From SVTX01 sp045632305 (GTDB taxonomy: Bacteria > Bacillota > Clostridia > Oscillospirales > CAG-272): a stretch of 38,364 nucleotides of DNA. Of the stretch, positions 1 through 6,596 are shown in pieces. Within the stretch, counting starts at the first letter, position 1, and each line of letters begins with the position of its first letter. Below the pieces are notes generated by a model. The model was not told the DNA's origin, ran no database searches, and saw only the letters and a program-made list of their open reading frames with translations. The position numbers were made by a program, and so were the translations under genes. The stretch is from positions 1 through 38,364 of the forward strand of contig JAZQWL010000026.1 of the NCBI GenBank assembly GCA_045632305.1. The letters are read 5' to 3'.

Positions 1-47
1 CCTTGGGGTGGTAGAGGCCGCAAGTTCAAGTCTTGTCACTTAGACCA
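1..47 (+). tRNA. tRNA-Pro (anticodon GGG), 5' end outside window
   Basis: The 3' part of a class I tRNA. Positions 1-2 (CC) are the end of the anticodon stem, 3-9 (TTGGGGT) the anticodon loop with GGG at 34-36, and 10-14 (GGTAG) the other stem strand. A 5-base variable loop follows, then a T arm GCAAG-TTCAAGT-CTTGT (20-36), acceptor strand CACTTAG, discriminator A and encoded CCA (45-47). Position 72 is G, implying C1-G72, which is characteristic of bacterial proline tRNA and fits the GGG anticodon. The 5' half lies before the window, so D arm and acceptor pairing cannot be checked. Confidence 0.85.
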
Positions 48-48
48 G

Positions 49-86
49 AAAAAAGCAGAATGGATTTATCCATTCTGCTTTTTTCT
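49..86 (+). terminator. Intrinsic terminator of tRNA-Pro
   Basis: The stem AAAAGCAGAATGG (51-63), loop ATTTAT and CCATTCTGCTTTT form a 13-bp hairpin ending in a T run, one base after the CCA end of the tRNA. Confidence 0.85.
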
Positions 87-128
87 TATTTTAATGATAA
101 TATTTGAACTTGTGTCAAATACTACGCC

Positions 129-165
129 CTGCGCGGAGCGCAGAGGGTGGTCGGGGGTTCCCCGA
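129..165. repeat. Two small GC-rich palindromes
   Basis: CTGCGC-GGA-GCGCAG (129-143) and TCGGGG-GTT-CCCCGA (151-165) are two adjacent short hairpins with 3-base loops. They resemble in size the palindromes at 220-239 and in the island at 23200-23591. No coding capacity is evident. Confidence 0.6.
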
Positions 166-180
166 AGCGAGCATGCCGAG

Positions 181-255
181 CTTTGGGGGTTCCACGGTTG
201 TGCGCCGCAAGTTCAAGTCGCATTGGCTTTTGCCAATGCTAGTCACATTAGACCA
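181..255 (+). pseudogene. Degraded tRNA-Pro-like copy interrupted by a palindrome
   Basis: CTTTGGGG at 181 corresponds to CCTTGGGG at 1. The stretch GCCGCAAGTTCAAGTC (204-219) repeats the T arm of the intact tRNA exactly. TCACATTAGACCA at 243-255 matches its acceptor end TCACTTAGACCA with one extra A. Between T loop and acceptor lies a perfect hairpin GCATTGGC-TTTT-GCCAATGC (220-239) that no tRNA would carry, and the variable region is scrambled. It therefore cannot fold as a tRNA. I infer a tandem duplicate of tRNA-Pro, or of its 3' end, later invaded by a small palindrome. An att-site remnant is an alternative. Confidence 0.6.
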
Positions 256-296
256 AATAAAGTCGTTAGGATTAATTCCTAACGGCTTTATTTTTG
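255..296 (+). terminator. Terminator of the tRNA-like remnant
   Basis: The stem AAATAAAGTCGTTAGGA, a short loop and TCCTAACGGCTTTATTT, followed by TTTG, form a strong hairpin right after the TTAGACCA end. That a terminator is retained supports the view that the preceding remnant was once a transcribed tRNA. From here to 379 nothing further was recognised. Confidence 0.75.
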
Positions 297-379
297 TTTT
301 AATATAAGATTGAATATTCTTGCAACATTCCCAAAAATAATTGCACGACATATTTTCTCTTCAATTTACCCTCACAATC

Positions 380-408
380 TTGCAAACCGCCCACAAATGT
401 GCTATAAT
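380..408 (+). promoter_or_regulatory. Sigma-A promoter of the GTPase-NYN gene
   Basis: TTGCAA (380-385), a 17-base spacer and TATAAT (403-408), with TG one base before the -10. Transcription would start about 25 bases before the gene, too short for the leader-peptide attenuator known upstream of tet(M). Confidence 0.75.
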
Positions 409-439
409 AAATAAAATCAAGTTGAAAGGAGGACATGCT

Positions 440-3022
440 ATGAAAAAGAAGATCACGATCGGTATTCTCGCTCACGTTGATGCGGGAAAGACGACGCTCA
501 GCGAGGCGTTACTCTATACGTCGGGCAAGATCCGTACGCTCGGCAGGGTTGATCACAGAAACACATACCTTGACACAAATACCATTGAGCGCGAGCGCGG
601 AATCACTATTTTTTCAAAGCAAGCAAGATTCTCAAGTGAAAATTGCGATTTCATCCTCCTTGACACCCCCGGACACGTGGACTTTTCCGCAGAGACGGAA
701 CGAACACTTGCCCTTCTCGACTACGCAATACTTGTTATAAGCGCCTCGGACGGCGTACAGAATCACACACGCACGCTCTGGCAGTTGCTTGAGCATTACA
801 ACATTCCGACCTTTATCTTTGTCAACAAGTGCGACATTTCAATAAAGCTTAAAGAGGATATTGAAAAGGAGCTTTCGGGCATTCTTTCGCCGTTATGTGT
901 CGGCTTTTTGGAATTACAGGAACGCGCGGAGCTTGAAGAAAAATTAGCTTTCGTTCACGAGGATTTTATGGAAAGCTTTCTTGCAGGAGACGGTATTGAT
1001 GACGGCGACATATCGTATCTTGTCAGCTGTCGCAAGCTCTTCCCTTGTCTTTTCGGCTCTGCCTTGAGAATGCAAGGTGTTGATTTCCTGCTTAATACAT
1101 TGGACAAATACACACTTCCCGCCCTTTACGAAAGCGAAAATTTCGGCGCGAAGGTTTACAAGATATCACACGCGGGAGCGTCGCGCCTCACGTATATGAA
1201 AATAACGGGTGGAACAATTGCTGCTCGCGACGAAATAACCTATCTTTCGGCAGACGGTGTTCGCATCACTGAAAAGGTAAGCCAGATTCGTCTTTACTCG
1301 GGAGATAAATTTGAGCAGGTGGACTCTGCTTCCGCGGGTGAAATATGCGCAGTTATCGGTCTTTCATCCACATACATCGGTCAGGGCTTGGGGCTTGAGC
1401 AGGACACAGAGAAGCCATTACTTGAGCCCGTCCTCTCATACGCCATTCAACTTCCGCCCGATTGCGATACAAGAATATACTTCCCAAAGCTCAAGGAGCT
1501 TGAAGAGGAAGAGCCATCATTACATCTTATGTGGAACGAGGAGCTTTCGCAAATTGAGGCGCGTCTTATGGGTGAGGTACAGACCGAGCTTATAAAGCGT
1601 CTTATCAAGGACCGATTCTCGATTGATTGCACTCTGGGCGCAGGCAAAATACTGTATAAGGAAAAAGCGTCGAGCAAGGCGATAGGCGTCGGTCACTTTG
1701 AGCCGTTACGCCACTATGCCGAGGTTCAGCTGCTTATCGAACCTCAACCCAAGGGTACGGGAATGATTTTCGAAACGAATCTTCCCGAAAACACGCTTGA
1801 TACAAACTGGCAACGCCTTATTCTCACTCATCTTTATGAAAAGGATCACCGCGGCACGCTTACCGGCGCTCTGCTCACCGACACAAAAATAACTCTTGTA
1901 GCGGGAAAAGCGCATCTCAAACACACCGAGGGTGGTGATTTCCGTGAAGCAACCTACCGAGCGGTAAGACACGGACTTATGAAATCGGGATGCACGCTAC
2001 TTGAGCCGTACTACAAATTCCGACTCGAATTGCCTGCTGCCTGTGTTGGACGGGCAATGTCCGATCTGCAAACAAGAGCTGCTGATTTCGAAATAGAGTC
2101 CTCGGACACGGAACGCGCGACGATATGCGGAAGAGCGCCCGTATCCACGCTATACGATTATACAAAAGAAGTGATTTCTTACACAAGAGGCGAAGGACGG
2201 CTTTTCTGCACCTCTGACGGTTACAAAATCTGCCATAATCAGGACGAAATAGTAGCAAGTATTGGGTACGATCCCGAAGCCGATCTTGATAATCCGCCGC
2301 ACTCCGTTTTTTGCGCGCACGGCGCGGGATTTACCGTACATTGGAGTGAGGTCGATTCCTACAAGCACCTTGAAGTCAACCTGAAGGATGATTCAGTCAA
2401 CACCTCGATAATGCCGAAGGCGTCCTCGCTTGCGCGCAAATACAGTATAAGCGACGATGAGCTTGAAGCAATGATGCTGCGATTATTTGGCCCAATAAAA
2501 CGCCGCCGCTACAGTGAGCCGAAGATAATCTCAGCCGAGAAAAAGGAAAAGCCGCGCAAAAAAGTAATACGAACAGAAAGAAACATGGTAATCGTTGACG
2601 GATATAATCTTATCCATGCCGACGATCGCTTGAAGGAGACGTCCCTGTTTTCACTTGAAAAAGCACGCGAGGAGCTTATGGATCTTCTCAGCAGCTACGT
2701 TTCCTATACAAAGACCGAGCTTGTACTTGTTTTTGACGCTTATCTCGTGAAGGACGGCGAGGGCTCGGAATTTATGCGCGACGGCTATAAGGTGGTATTT
2801 ACAAAGGCAGATCAAACCGCCGACGCGTACATTGAGAAAATGATGCACGAGCTTGGGACCGATTACAGTATACGAATGGTGACGGACGATAAGCTTTTGC
2901 AATTCTCCGCGGTTCATTCGGGAATTTTGCGTATGACTTCAAAGGAATTCCTCGACGAACTGACACGAATCGGTAACGAAATCACCGAATTTGTCCGCAA
3001 GCTTTATGAAAGTAAAACATGA
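440..3022 (+). CDS. Tet(M)/EF-G-like ribosome-binding GTPase fused to a YacP/Rae1-like NYN nuclease domain
   Basis: This 860-residue protein starts at ATG 440, which sits behind GAAAGGAGG; an earlier in-frame ATG at 341 has no such site and precedes the promoter. Residues 1-690 resemble ribosomal protection proteins: G1 HVDAGKTT (12-19), G3 DTPGH (75-79), NKCD (129-132), then EF-G domains II-V. The domain IV tip reads KHTEGGDF (494-501), not the YSPVSTPADF loop remembered for Tet(M), so tetracycline resistance should not be assumed. A Lys-rich linker leads to residues 714-860, which match YacP: VDGYN (719-723), VFDAYLVK (D766), TADAYIEK (D795) and VTDD (D816), the acidic set of PIN/NYN nucleases. 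B. subtilis Rae1 (YacP) cuts mRNA in the ribosomal A site. Tet proteins are about 640 residues. I infer an enzyme that acts on the ribosome and may cleave mRNA there. Confidence 0.9.
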   Translation: MKKKITIGILAHVDAGKTTLSEALLYTSGKIRTLGRVDHRNTYLDTNTIERERGITIFSKQARFSSENCDFILLDTPGHVDFSAETERTLALLDYAILVISASDGVQNHTRTLWQLLEHYNIPTFIFVNKCDISIKLKEDIEKELSGILSPLCVGFLELQERAELEEKLAFVHEDFMESFLAGDGIDDGDISYLVSCRKLFPCLFGSALRMQGVDFLLNTLDKYTLPALYESENFGAKVYKISHAGASRLTYMKITGGTIAARDEITYLSADGVRITEKVSQIRLYSGDKFEQVDSASAGEICAVIGLSSTYIGQGLGLEQDTEKPLLEPVLSYAIQLPPDCDTRIYFPKLKELEEEEPSLHLMWNEELSQIEARLMGEVQTELIKRLIKDRFSIDCTLGAGKILYKEKASSKAIGVGHFEPLRHYAEVQLLIEPQPKGTGMIFETNLPENTLDTNWQRLILTHLYEKDHRGTLTGALLTDTKITLVAGKAHLKHTEGGDFREATYRAVRHGLMKSGCTLLEPYYKFRLELPAACVGRAMSDLQTRAADFEIESSDTERATICGRAPVSTLYDYTKEVISYTRGEGRLFCTSDGYKICHNQDEIVASIGYDPEADLDNPPHSVFCAHGAGFTVHWSEVDSYKHLEVNLKDDSVNTSIMPKASSLARKYSISDDELEAMMLRLFGPIKRRRYSEPKIISAEKKEKPRKKVIRTERNMVIVDGYNLIHADDRLKETSLFSLEKAREELMDLLSSYVSYTKTELVLVFDAYLVKDGEGSEFMRDGYKVVFTKADQTADAYIEKMMHELGTDYSIRMVTDDKLLQFSAVHSGILRMTSKEFLDELTRIGNEITEFVRKLYESKT

Positions 3023-3030
3023 TTTATAAC

Positions 3031-3067
3031 AAAAAGCATTGAATCCTTACAGATTCAATGCTTTTTT
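3031..3067 (+). terminator. Intrinsic terminator, usable on both strands
   Basis: AAAAAGCATTGAATC, loop CTTACA, GATTCAATGCTTTTTT: a 15-bp stem with flanking A and T runs between convergent genes. Confidence 0.9.
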
Positions 3068-3121
3068 ATGTTTATTGTTTCCCTGCCGAAAATTCATATT
3101 TGTCAATGTAATAGCTTGCGT

Positions 3122-3814
3122 TCAAATCAACGCCACACTCCACGCAATCGAAAACTGTGCAAGATAATAGGCGATGTGAAGAGCTATATTCTGTTTGAAT
3201 TTCGGCTTCTCACCGAGCTTATATGCAAAAAGAATGTTATCACTGATAGCAAAGAATACTCCTCCCAGAGCAAACAGACCCGCGCCAAGTGTTCCGCAAG
3301 CGCAGAAAACGCTGATAGTCACAGCGCAGACAAACAAGACGAGTCCCAGATACATAATCAATGGCTTCTTCATCTTGCCAACAAGGAAATTCCTTTTCTT
3401 TTCATATATTGAGCTTAAAGTTATGACAAAAGCAAACGCCATAACGAGAACGGCTCCGCTCCATTTACCGATCAAAAGCAGAGACAGTATGTAAAGGATA
3501 TGTCCGACAATAAAGCACGCGCCACCGCCTACAAATGCCGCAGAATCCTTTCTCGGAAACACCTGACAGAGCGCGATAATTTCATCGCCAAGCATTCCAA
3601 AGCAAAGGCCGATAAAAATTATGAGCGACACATAAGAAAAATCACCGATAAAGCAATTCATCGCGCCAAAGGCGACAAAGCATAAGCTTGCGATCCCCTT
3701 GAAGATCAGAGCTTTCACAAACGACTTATTATAAAACGCACACAAAAATAATACGACAAAGCCCGCGCACGTCAGCATTAACACAAAGCCAGAGATAATT
3801 AATTCAGATGGCAT
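3122..3814 (-). CDS. YhhN/TMEM86-family membrane protein (lysoplasmalogenase-like)
   Basis: A 230-residue, highly hydrophobic protein with about eight predicted membrane spans. Family-type signatures seen are GMLGDEI early, then KKPLIMYLGLV, the FAISDNILFAYKL stretch and AYYLAQFSIA near the C-terminus. These recall YhhN proteins, whose animal relatives TMEM86A/B hydrolyse lysoplasmalogens. ATG 3814 is preceded by TTTTGGAGG at normal distance. The TTG four codons upstream lies inside that ribosome binding site and is not the start. Clostridia often contain plasmalogens, so the activity is plausible but unproven. It is convergent with the GTPase gene. Confidence 0.8.
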   Translation of the reverse strand: MPSELIISGFVLMLTCAGFVVLFLCAFYNKSFVKALIFKGIASLCFVAFGAMNCFIGDFSYVSLIIFIGLCFGMLGDEIIALCQVFPRKDSAAFVGGGACFIVGHILYILSLLLIGKWSGAVLVMAFAFVITLSSIYEKKRNFLVGKMKKPLIMYLGLVLFVCAVTISVFCACGTLGAGLFALGGVFFAISDNILFAYKLGEKPKFKQNIALHIAYYLAQFSIAWSVALI

Positions 3815-3861
3815 AAATTCCTCCAAAATACGTATATGTATTTAGCACTGATTCGTTAAAA

Positions 3862-4254
3862 TCAGAATTCAACCACCTCATCGGGTTGACCGAGAACACT
3901 GAAGGTTGCCACGCCGTGACTGAAATACAATACCTGGGTATTATTATCATGCTCATTATACATATATCGAAGATCGGGATACGCGTCAAGCATTGCCTTC
4001 TTAACCTCGATACGGTCATCGTTCACGAGCTCTCCCGCAACTCTCACCCACGCGCCCTTCTTAAAAGCGCAAAGCTCCGCCTTGGGGTTTGCCGCAAGCT
4101 GCTTTGAAACGGGCTTGGATTTTCCCGTCTGGATATACAGCTTGTCTTCGTATATAAGGATAGTTCCAAACGGACGTACTCTCGGTTGATCACCCTCAAC
4201 CGTCGCCAAATAATATATACCCGCTTCCTTTAAAAAATCGAATACGTTTTTCAT
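3862..4254 (-). CDS. Pyridoxamine 5'-phosphate oxidase-family protein
   Basis: A 130-residue single-domain split-barrel protein. It opens with MKNVFDFLKEAGIYYLATVEG, then DQPRVRPFG and YEDKLYIQTGKSKPVSKQL, the pattern of small FMN-binding PNPOx-like proteins of anaerobes. True PdxH is longer, so this is more likely a general flavin reductase or binding protein than a vitamin B6 enzyme. ATG 4254 follows GAGAGGTGA. No promoter was found in the 105 bases upstream. It lies 47 bases before the YhhN-like gene on the same strand and could share its transcript. Confidence 0.85.
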   Translation of the reverse strand: MKNVFDFLKEAGIYYLATVEGDQPRVRPFGTILIYEDKLYIQTGKSKPVSKQLAANPKAELCAFKKGAWVRVAGELVNDDRIEVKKAMLDAYPDLRYMYNEHDNNTQVLYFSHGVATFSVLGQPDEVVEF

Positions 4255-4359
4255 GATTTCACCTCTCAATTAGATTTCTGTTCACTCCGTGTCCTGCATA
4301 CCCATAAGCACGGCAAGGACGCTTAGGATTTTATTGTTTTTCTTATGTTTTCCGCTTCT

Positions 4360-4839
4360 TCATTTTAAAAACTCATCCACTTCTTCTCTGCTCTTAAATA
4401 CGATGATATTTTTGTCACTGTACTTTTTAAGTAAATCGTAAATACGAGGCAGGTTTTTATGCGGAAATTCCTCGATTTCACGCTTAAGCTTCGGATCAAG
4501 CTCGGTGTCGATCCACGGCATATCGTATCTTTCTCTACCGAGACGGGAGATCGCGCCATCAAGGCAAACCTCGACGGGCATATCAAAGAGAAAAACCGTA
4601 TCGCATGCAGCAATGCGACATTCAATTGTACGGCTGTAATTTCCGTCGATGATCCAAGAGTCAAGCGATAAAATTTCAGACAGACGCGCATCGTATTCTT
4701 CTCTTGAAATATGCGTTCTGTCGGGCTTATGCCAGATCGCGTCGAGATAATAAAGCGGCAGTCCCGTCTTATCCTCAAGCTTTTCCGCGAAAGTCGTTTT
4801 TCCTGAACCCGGACACCCAATCACGATAATTTTTGTCAT
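4360..4839 (-). CDS. P-loop nucleotide kinase-like protein (adenylate kinase/FlaR type)
   Basis: 159 residues beginning MTKIIVIGCPGSGKTTFA, a Walker A motif (GCPGSGKT) right at the N-terminus. LDAIWHKPDRTHIS and SWIIDGNYSRT follow. These are characteristic of the small ATPase family often named topology modulation protein or adenylate kinase-related. The substrate is unknown. ATG 4839 is chosen because AAGGAAGTG lies 6 bases upstream; the in-frame codons upstream run through the promoter. Confidence 0.85.
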   Translation of the reverse strand: MTKIIVIGCPGSGKTTFAEKLEDKTGLPLYYLDAIWHKPDRTHISREEYDARLSEILSLDSWIIDGNYSRTIECRIAACDTVFLFDMPVEVCLDGAISRLGRERYDMPWIDTELDPKLKREIEEFPHKNLPRIYDLLKKYSDKNIIVFKSREEVDEFLK

Positions 4840-4867
4840 TTTCTGCACTTCCTTGTAGTATATATTA

Positions 4868-4896
4868 ATTTTATCACTTTTTTTAACAAATTTCAA
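4868..4896 (-). promoter_or_regulatory. Sigma-A promoter of the P-loop kinase gene
   Basis: On the minus strand TTGAAA (4896-4891), 17 bases, TAAAAT (4873-4868), with TG extension. A 7-bp inverted repeat GCATTAA-n6-TTAATGC lies just upstream at 4899-4918 and could bind a regulator. Confidence 0.65.
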
Positions 4897-5041
4897 GTGC
4901 ATTAATAAAATTTAATGCGGCAGCCGAAGCTCCCGCCTGATTGTCCATTATTTTCCTTGCAGCTATGAGGTTTCAATAGATAATTTTGAATTTTACCATC
5001 ACCGATTTCCATAACAATCTCGATTTAAACAGATAAAATAT

Positions 5042-5068
5042 ACGGGCAGAGCGTATTGCTATGCCCGT
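5042..5068 (-). terminator. Hairpin terminator after the UPF0316 gene
   Basis: ACGGGCATAGC and GCTCTGCCCGT on the minus strand form an 11-bp stem with one mismatch and a 5-base loop, followed by ATATTTTAT. The T run is weak, so efficiency is uncertain. The rest of 4840-5084 holds no visible gene. Confidence 0.6.
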
Positions 5069-5084
5069 GCTTTTCACTTTAATA

Positions 5085-5627
5085 TTATTTTACCATGCCG
5101 TATCCGCCTGCATATTTATTGATGTCGTCAACCACAACGAAAACGTTGTTCTCGCATATCTTGCGGATCTCCTTGATCAGAGGGGTTGCTTCTCGTCTTG
5201 GCAACACGATAAATATCATATTCATTTTGTCCGTAGAGCCGTAACCGCCCATCACGGTATAGCCCTTGTTATGTTCCTTGAGGTAATCGATAATTTTGAC
5301 CGTATTCGCTTCGTTAGCAATAAGCTGTAAGCTGCTTGTTCCGAGAGCGATCTTCCCTTCAAGAGTAGATCCGAGAAAAAGCCCCGTAGCATAACCAACA
5401 CAATAAAAGGCAAGAAGAAAAAGATTATCGCCAAGAGTACCGATAATCGTGGAAATAACAAGTCCCCATATAGTACATTCAATAAAACCGAGACCTGCCG
5501 CCTTTAATCTCTGCCCCCTTACCATCATACAGGTTTTAAGCGACTGAATTGTGATCTCTATAATTTTTGCCGCGCACACAATAAGACATACAACTATGGG
5601 CGGGATAGATGCTAAAAATTCTGACAT
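5085..5627 (-). CDS. UPF0316/YebE family membrane protein (DUF5698 + DUF2179)
   Basis: A 180-residue protein. An N-terminal half of about three membrane segments (residues 8-95) carries a signature around EITIQSLKTCMMVRGQR. A cytosolic C-terminal domain (about 100-175) has YLKEHNKGYTVMGGYGST and IFIVLPRREATPLIKEI. That tail domain, DUF2179, is also found at the end of YitT-type membrane proteins. The function is not established; a ligand-sensing role of the tail is only an inference. ATG 5627 follows GAGGAGGG. Its own promoter lies at 5661-5689. Confidence 0.9.
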   Translation of the reverse strand: MSEFLASIPPIVVCLIVCAAKIIEITIQSLKTCMMVRGQRLKAAGLGFIECTIWGLVISTIIGTLGDNLFLLAFYCVGYATGLFLGSTLEGKIALGTSSLQLIANEANTVKIIDYLKEHNKGYTVMGGYGSTDKMNMIFIVLPRREATPLIKEIRKICENNVFVVVDDINKYAGGYGMVK

Positions 5628-5660
5628 GAATTGCCCTCCTCTTATATTTTCCTTTTTTTT

Positions 5661-5689
5661 ATTATAACACCTTTTGCGGTTATAATCAA
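5661..5689 (-). promoter_or_regulatory. Sigma-A promoter of the UPF0316 gene
   Basis: Minus strand TTGATT (5689-5684), 17-base spacer, TATAAT (5666-5661), TG one base before the -10. Confidence 0.8.
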
Positions 5690-5716
5690 GAGAAAATCGA
5701 AAAGTCTTTTCACATA

Positions 5717-5740
5717 ATTATACGCGGTCGTACGTATAAT
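5717..5740 (+). promoter_or_regulatory. Inverted repeat upstream of the DUF6512 gene, possible operator
   Basis: ATTATACG (5717-5724) and CGTATAAT (5733-5740) are perfect 8-bp inverted arms with an 8-base spacer. The right arm contains TATAAT and may overlap a -10 element about 30 bases before the start codon. No good -35 is visible. The geometry suits a dimeric repressor, but this is inference. Confidence 0.45.
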
Positions 5741-5770
5741 AATATACAAATACTTTTTACAGGTGAAATC

Positions 5771-6295
5771 ATGAAAAAATCAATAAATCTATGGCAGATA
5801 TGGGGCTTTGCAGTAACGTCGCTTTTAGGCACGCTCCTACATTTTCTTTACGAGTGGACGGGAAAATCTAATTTGGTAGCGCCGTTTTCGGGGGTGAACG
5901 AATCCACATGGGAACATATGAAGCTTCTATTCTGGCCGATGCTTTTATTCGCTATTATACAGAGCATTTTCTTTCGCAATCGCAAAGATTTCTGGTGCAT
6001 AAAACTACGCGGGATCCTACTTGGACTTGTCCTCATTCCTGTAATTTTTTACACTTATAACGGCGCTATCTCTAAATCGCCGGATTGGATCAATATTGCG
6101 ATCTTCTTTATTTCTGCCGCAGTGGTATATATTTATGAAACGAGACGGTTTATTGCAGATAAAACTCCCTGTCGCAAAAAAGGGGGCGCTATCGCAGTAC
6201 TGTGCATAATCGCTCTGCTCTTTATCATTTTTACCTTCAAAACGCCCGAACTGGGAATATTCAAAGACCCCTTGACGGGAACTTTCGGGATATAA
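5771..6295 (+). CDS. DUF6512-like integral membrane protein
   Basis: 174 residues with about five membrane spans. The central FSGVNESTWEHMKLLFWPML signature is shared by small Clostridial membrane proteins that I associate with DUF6512. No enzymatic motif is seen. ATG 5771 follows ACAGGTGAAATC. A bidirectional terminator closes the gene. It stands alone on the plus strand between minus-strand genes, so it is probably monocistronic. Confidence 0.75.
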   Translation: MKKSINLWQIWGFAVTSLLGTLLHFLYEWTGKSNLVAPFSGVNESTWEHMKLLFWPMLLFAIIQSIFFRNRKDFWCIKLRGILLGLVLIPVIFYTYNGAISKSPDWINIAIFFISAAVVYIYETRRFIADKTPCRKKGGAIAVLCIIALLFIIFTFKTPELGIFKDPLTGTFGI

Positions 6296-6298
6296 ATA

Positions 6299-6328
6299 CA
6301 GCCGACAAGAAATCTTGTCGGCTGTTTT
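6299..6328. terminator. Bidirectional terminator between convergent genes
   Basis: CAGCCGACAAG, loop AAAT, CTTGTCGGCTG and TTTT. It serves the plus-strand gene ending at 6295 and touches the stop codon of the minus-strand gene at 6328. Confidence 0.85.
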
Positions 6329-6585
6329 CATATTTCCAATCTACATTTGTGGGGCTTATCATCACGGTATATGACGGTAACCGTCGAGCCCGCAAACGGC
6401 GGAACAATACCCGCGGAGATCCACTTCCTTTTGATGATTTCTCTGTCGTCTACGTTATATGCGACCTTGACAATATGAGGAAACGTCGCACCGTCCAGCG
6501 TTCCCATTCTTACAAACTTGGTGTTTACTTTGAGCCACCATTGTCGTTGAACGGAAATAACCGTTCCTATTGTTCTTTTTTCCAT
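6328..6585 (-). CDS. Small hypothetical protein at the end of the glycerol operon
   Basis: 85 residues from ATG 6585. It contains MEKRTIGTVISVQRQWWLKV, then VAYNVDDREIIKRKWI and a conserved-looking IVPPFAGSTVTVIYRDDKPHKCR. The alternating beta pattern, with no membrane span, suggests a small OB- or SH3-like barrel. I recall similar proteins in Clostridia carrying misleading transporter names. The start is 11 bases after the lipase stop with only a weak GGA-type ribosome site, which suggests translational coupling. Function unknown. Confidence 0.7.
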   Translation of the reverse strand: MEKRTIGTVISVQRQWWLKVNTKFVRMGTLDGATFPHIVKVAYNVDDREIIKRKWISAGIVPPFAGSTVTVIYRDDKPHKCRLEI

Positions 6586-6596
6586 AATGCTCAGTC

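Noticed and set aside
181..255. Functional second tRNA
   Set aside because: The inserted palindrome and altered variable region prevent a tRNA fold.
408..440. tet(M)-like leader peptide attenuator before the GTPase gene
   Set aside because: The -10 is only 31 bases from the start codon; there is no room for a leader peptide and hairpins.
341..440. Upstream ATG as start of the GTPase-NYN gene
   Set aside because: It precedes the promoter and lacks a ribosome site; ATG 440 has GAAAGGAGG and starts at the normal family N-terminus.
3815..3826. TTG start four codons before the YhhN-like gene's ATG
   Set aside because: That TTG is inside the GGAGG ribosome site used by ATG 3814.
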